Assembly (NCBI GenBank): GCA_025964635.1
Contig: JAOPYP010000414.1
Location: 1-9,012 of the forward strand
Reading direction: 5' to 3'
From: Actinomycetes bacterium
Lineage (GTDB): Bacteria > Actinomycetota > Actinomycetes > Streptosporangiales > Streptosporangiaceae
DNA: 9,012 bases
Below the pieces are notes generated by a model. The model was not told where the DNA came from. It searched no databases and was given only the letters and a program-made list of their open reading frames with translations. This document shows, one piece after another, positions 5,908-9,012 of the stretch (positions are counted from its first letter, which is position 1; each line of letters opens with the position of its first letter). Made by a program: the position numbers and the translations under genes.

Positions 5908-8900
5908 GTGTCGACAACTAACACGCAGGGCCAGCACGTCGTCACCGCGGTGATCATCGCCCACGATGGCGCCGCGTGGCTGCCGCGTATCGCCGAGGCG
6001 CTGCTCGGCCAGACCCGGCCGGTGCAGCGGGTCGTGGCCGTGGATACCGGCAGCCGGGACCGCAGCGGCGCGGTGCTCGCCGAGCTGCTCGGCCGCTCGG
6101 TGGTGTTCGGCATGGACCGCCGGACCGGCTACGGCGCGGCCATTGCGAACGCGCTGCGGCACCGGGCGGCCAACACCAACGTCCCCGGGCCGGCGGGGCT
6201 GGCGCCGGGCGACCGGACCGAGTGGGTCTGGCTGCTGCACGACGACAGCGAGCCCGCCCCGGACGCCCTGGAGCAGCTGCTGCGCGGCGCGGCCGAGGCG
6301 CGCTCGTCGGCGGTGCTCGGGCCCAAGGTGATGGACTGGGCCGACCGCCGGGTGCTGCTCGAGGCCGGGATCACCATCGACGGGGCCGGGCGGCGGATCA
6401 CCGGCGTGGAGCCCCGCGAGGTGGACCAGGGCCAGCACGACGGCGACCGCGACGTGATGGCGGTGAGCAGCGCCGGGATGCTGGTCCGCCGGGACATCTG
6501 GGACCAGGTCGGCGGCTTCGACCCGGCCATGCCGCTGCTGCGCGACGACGTCGACTTCTGCTGGCGGGTGCACGCGGCCGGGCACCGGGTGCGGGTGGTC
6601 ACCGACGCCGTCGTCTACCACCTCGAGGCCACGGCCCGGAACCGGCGCTCGCCGTCCGCGGCCCCGCGGCCGCGCCGGATGGACCGGCACAACGCGCTGC
6701 TCACCCTGCTGGCCAACCTGCCGCTGGGGCCCGCGCTGTCCGCGCTGGCCGGCAACCTGGTGCTCTCCACCCTGCGCACCGTGTTCTTCCTGCTCGCCAA
6801 GCGCCCGCGGGCCGCCCTGGACGAGTTCACCGGGGTGACGTCCGTGCTCGGGCACCCGCTGCAGCTCGCCGCGGCCCGCCGCCGCCGGGCCCGGGGCAGG
6901 CGGGCCGCCTACAGCCGGCTGCGCGCCGACCTGCCCCCTGGCCGCTCCATACGGCGCCTCGCCGAGTTCGCCGCGAGCGTGTTCTACACCTCGACCCAGA
7001 TCGACACGGCGGGCAGCCACCACGCCACGGACGACCCGACTGACGACGACTTCATGTTCGTGGACAACGGCTTGGCGCAGCGGATCCTGAGCAACCCGGG
7101 CGTCCTGCTGGTCGCCGGGCTGACCCTGGTCGCGCTGATCGCGGAACGCTCGCTGCTGGGCGCGGGCACGCTGGCGGGCGGGGCGCTGACCCCGGCCTGG
7201 GGCGGCGCCTCAGCGCTGTGGCACGAGTACCTGCAGGGCTTCCACCCGGCCGGGATCGGCTCAGCCAGCTCCACCCCGCCGTACGTGGCGGTCATCGCCG
7301 TGCTGGCCACGGTGCTGGGCGGCAAGCCCTGGCTGGCCATCGATGTCATCATGATCGGCTGCATCCCGCTGGCCGGCCTGTCGGCCTTCCTGGCCGCCCG
7401 CCGGGTCACCGGGTCGGTGCTGGCCCGCGTCTGGGGCGCCGCGGCCTACGCGCTGCTCCCGGTGGGCATGGGCGCAGTCGCGGGCGGCCGGTTCGGCTCG
7501 GCCGTCGTCTTCGCGCTGATCCCGCTGATCGCGGTGCTGGCCGCACGGATCTTCACCGAGACTCCGCGGCGAGCCCGCCGCGCCGCCTGGGCGGCCGGGC
7601 TGGTGGTCGCGATAGCAGCCGCCTTCGTCCCGCTGATCTGGGTGGTGGCCGTGCTCGGCGGCCTGCTCGCGGCCGTGGTCTTCCGCCGGCCTGGCCGGGG
7701 CACGCTGCTCAACCTGGGCATCACCGTGGTGGTCCCCCCCACCCTGCTGCTGCCCTGGACGCTTCAGGTCGCCACCCGGCCGTCCCTGCTCTTCCTCGAG
7801 GCCGGGAACAAGGTGCCCGGGCTGGCCACGGCGGGCCTGCCCGCCCGGTCGCTGCTGCTGCTCTCGCCGGGCGGCCCGGGCCTGCCGCCGTTCTGGGTGA
7901 CCGGCGGCCTGGCCCTCGCGGCGCTGGCCGCGCTGCTCCTCACTGCCCGGCGGTTCCTGGTCATCGCGGGCTGGTCCGTGGCCCTGCTCGGCCTGCTGGT
8001 CTCGGTCGCCGTGAGCCGGATGCTGCTGACCACCGACGACGCCAGCACGCAGGTCGCCGGCTGGCCAGGGATCTCGCTCGCGATCGCGGCCGCCGGCCTG
8101 GTCCTCGCGGCGGTCGTGGCCGCGGACGCCCTGCCCGGCCAGCTCGGGGAGGGACGGTGGCGCCGCCCGGCCGGGCTCGGCGTCCTGCTCCTGGCCGCCG
8201 CGGCGTGCAGCGCGCCGCTGCTGGCGGCGGGCTCCTGGGTGGCCACCGGGGTCCGGGGCCCGGTCACCGGGGCCGCCGCGCCGGTGCTGCCCCCCTTCGT
8301 CAGCGTGTCCTCCGACAACCCGCTGCGGCCGCGCACGCTTGTCCTGCGCCCCCAGCGCGGGACCGTCACCTATGAGGTGCTCCGCGGCGCCGATCCGCTG
8401 CTGGGCGCGACCGACCTGACCCAGCCCCCGGCCGCGCAGCGCACCCTGGACGGCGTCGTCTCCACCCTGGTCGCGCAGGGCGGCGGGGACGCGCAGGATC
8501 AGGGCCAGGCCCTGGCGGCGCTGGGCATCCGTTACGTGCTGCTGCCCGCCCCGGTGGACGCCGCCCTGGCCGGCACGCTGAACAACGTCGCCGACCTGCG
8601 CCCGGTGAGCAAGACGGCCGACTTCCAGCTCTGGCGGGTGGCGCAGACCGCGGCGCGGGTCCGGGTGGCCGGCCCGGGCGGCAAGGTCGTTGCGGTGCCG
8701 TCCGGGGAGGTGAGCGTCTCCGGCGCGGCCGCGCCGCGCGGCGGCGGGACCCTGGAGCTGGCCGAGCCGGCCGGCGGCTGGACCGCCACCCTCAACGGCA
8801 CCGCCCTGCGGTCCGTGCCATCGCCGGCCGGCGCGTGGGCGCAGGCTTTCCGGCTCCCGCCGGGCGGCGGAACCCTCGACGTCTCCCACCCCCAGCTGGG

Positions 8901-9012
8901 CCGGACCGTCATCGTGGTGCTGGAGGGGCTGGCCCTGCTGGTCGTGGCCGGCCTCGGGCTGCCGGGCGCCCGGGTGCCCGGCGAGAGCAGCGCGGCGGCC
9001 GCGGCGGCGGGG
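5908..9012 (+). CDS. large GT2 glycosyltransferase fused to polytopic membrane and extracytoplasmic domains, 3' end outside window
   Basis: An uninterrupted frame of 1035 codons runs off the right edge. GTG5908 is the only plausible start: an in-frame TGA lies at 5890-5892, and the next GTG (5950) falls inside the first beta strand. No strong ribosome binding site is visible. Residues about 12-250 are a GT-A/GT2 domain: AVIIAHDG (14-21), VDTGSRD (45-51), the DxD-like HDDSEP (111-116), GPKV (129-132), SSAGMLVRR (187-195) and RDDVDFCWR (212-220). After a basic stretch (about 253-260 and 333-350), roughly ten to twelve hydrophobic helices lie between about 397 and 775. An Ala/Gly/Pro-rich extracytoplasmic region (about 790-995) and another helix (1000-1018) follow. 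Large GT2/membrane fusions of this kind occur in other actinobacteria. It probably builds or exports a cell-surface glycan; donor and acceptor are unknown. Confidence 0.85.
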   Translation, partial: MSTTNTQGQHVVTAVIIAHDGAAWLPRIAEALLGQTRPVQRVVAVDTGSRDRSGAVLAELLGRSVVFGMDRRTGYGAAIANALRHRAANTNVPGPAGLAPGDRTEWVWLLHDDSEPAPDALEQLLRGAAEARSSAVLGPKVMDWADRRVLLEAGITIDGAGRRITGVEPREVDQGQHDGDRDVMAVSSAGMLVRRDIWDQVGGFDPAMPLLRDDVDFCWRVHAAGHRVRVVTDAVVYHLEATARNRRSPSAAPRPRRMDRHNALLTLLANLPLGPALSALAGNLVLSTLRTVFFLLAKRPRAALDEFTGVTSVLGHPLQLAAARRRRARGRRAAYSRLRADLPPGRSIRRLAEFAASVFYTSTQIDTAGSHHATDDPTDDDFMFVDNGLAQRILSNPGVLLVAGLTLVALIAERSLLGAGTLAGGALTPAWGGASALWHEYLQGFHPAGIGSASSTPPYVAVIAVLATVLGGKPWLAIDVIMIGCIPLAGLSAFLAARRVTGSVLARVWGAAAYALLPVGMGAVAGGRFGSAVVFALIPLIAVLAARIFTETPRRARRAAWAAGLVVAIAAAFVPLIWVVAVLGGLLAAVVFRRPGRGTLLNLGITVVVPPTLLLPWTLQVATRPSLLFLEAGNKVPGLATAGLPARSLLLLSPGGPGLPPFWVTGGLALAALAALLLTARRFLVIAGWSVALLGLLVSVAVSRMLLTTDDASTQVAGWPGISLAIAAAGLVLAAVVAADALPGQLGEGRWRRPAGLGVLLLAAAACSAPLLAAGSWVATGVRGPVTGAAAPVLPPFVSVSSDNPLRPRTLVLRPQRGTVTYEVLRGADPLLGATDLTQPPAAQRTLDGVVSTLVAQGGGDAQDQGQALAALGIRYVLLPAPVDAALAGTLNNVADLRPVSKTADFQLWRVAQTAARVRVAGPGGKVVAVPSGEVSVSGAAAPRGGGTLELAEPAGGWTATLNGTALRSVPSPAGAWAQAFRLPPGGGTLDVSHPQLGRTVIVVLEGLALLVVAGLGLPGARVPGESSAAAAAAG

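Noticed and set aside
5687..5953. Small open frames of 70 to 85 codons between whiB and the glycosyltransferase gene
   Set aside because: They overlap each other on both strands, have no ribosome binding site or recognisable domain, and fit chance in high-GC DNA.
5173..7023. 616-codon minus-strand frame across whiB and the glycosyltransferase
   Set aside because: It crosses two well-supported plus-strand genes and the terminator region, and has low-complexity composition without motifs.
7261..8889. 542-codon minus-strand frame and 385-codon plus-strand frame (7218-8375) over the membrane domain
   Set aside because: Both are Arg/Gly/Gln-rich shadows of the continuous glycosyltransferase frame, which has motifs and hydrophobic helices.

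Overview
This is a high-GC actinobacterial chromosomal segment with strong third-position G/C bias. It carries a Wbl-family regulator (WhiB) and three genes for the deazaflavin cofactor F420. The whiB / fbiA-fbiB divergent pair is a conserved actinobacterial neighbourhood, known in mycobacteria as whiB2-fbiA-fbiB. I cannot name the genus. A lone dprE1-like gene beside fbiC, away from dprE2, suggests the organism is not a typical Mycobacterium. I saw no mobile element, tRNA, rRNA or CRISPR array.

Layout: (1) nt 1-1191, plus strand, the C-terminal CofH half of FO synthase (fbiC), cut by the left edge. (2) nt 1192-1306, a 115-bp gap holding a nested inverted repeat that probably ends fbiC transcription. 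(3) nt 1307-2701, plus strand, an FAD-dependent oxidoreductase closely resembling decaprenylphosphoryl-ribose 2'-oxidase DprE1. It has the cofactor and catalytic residues, but alanine replaces the cysteine that benzothiazinones attack. (4) nt 5005-2715, minus strand, fbiA and fbiB overlapping by ATGA; fbiB runs convergently into dprE1 with a 13-bp gap. (5) nt 5006-5263, a divergent regulatory region with a clear whiB promoter, an inverted repeat between its -35 and -10, and hairpins on the fbiA side. (6) nt 5264-5545, whiB, followed by two hairpins. (7) nt 5546-5907, a 362-bp non-coding gap. (8) nt 5908 to the right edge, plus strand, a very large protein still open at the edge: an N-terminal GT2 glycosyltransferase, about ten to twelve membrane helices, and an extracytoplasmic domain.

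How the genes work together: FbiC makes the chromophore FO. FbiA attaches a phosphoenolpyruvyl-derived moiety to FO to give dehydro-F420-0. FbiB reduces that and adds the gamma-glutamate tail. The guanylyltransferase FbiD (CofC), which supplies FbiA's substrate, is not in the window. The DprE1-like enzyme and the GT2/membrane protein both point to cell-envelope glycan synthesis, and WhiB is a developmental/cell-division Fe-S regulator. The window therefore combines an F420 locus with envelope and division genes. I did not find an unmistakably new system. The points most worth a second look are the orphan dprE1 between the F420 genes, its altered inhibitor site, the whiB control region, and the giant glycosyltransferase.
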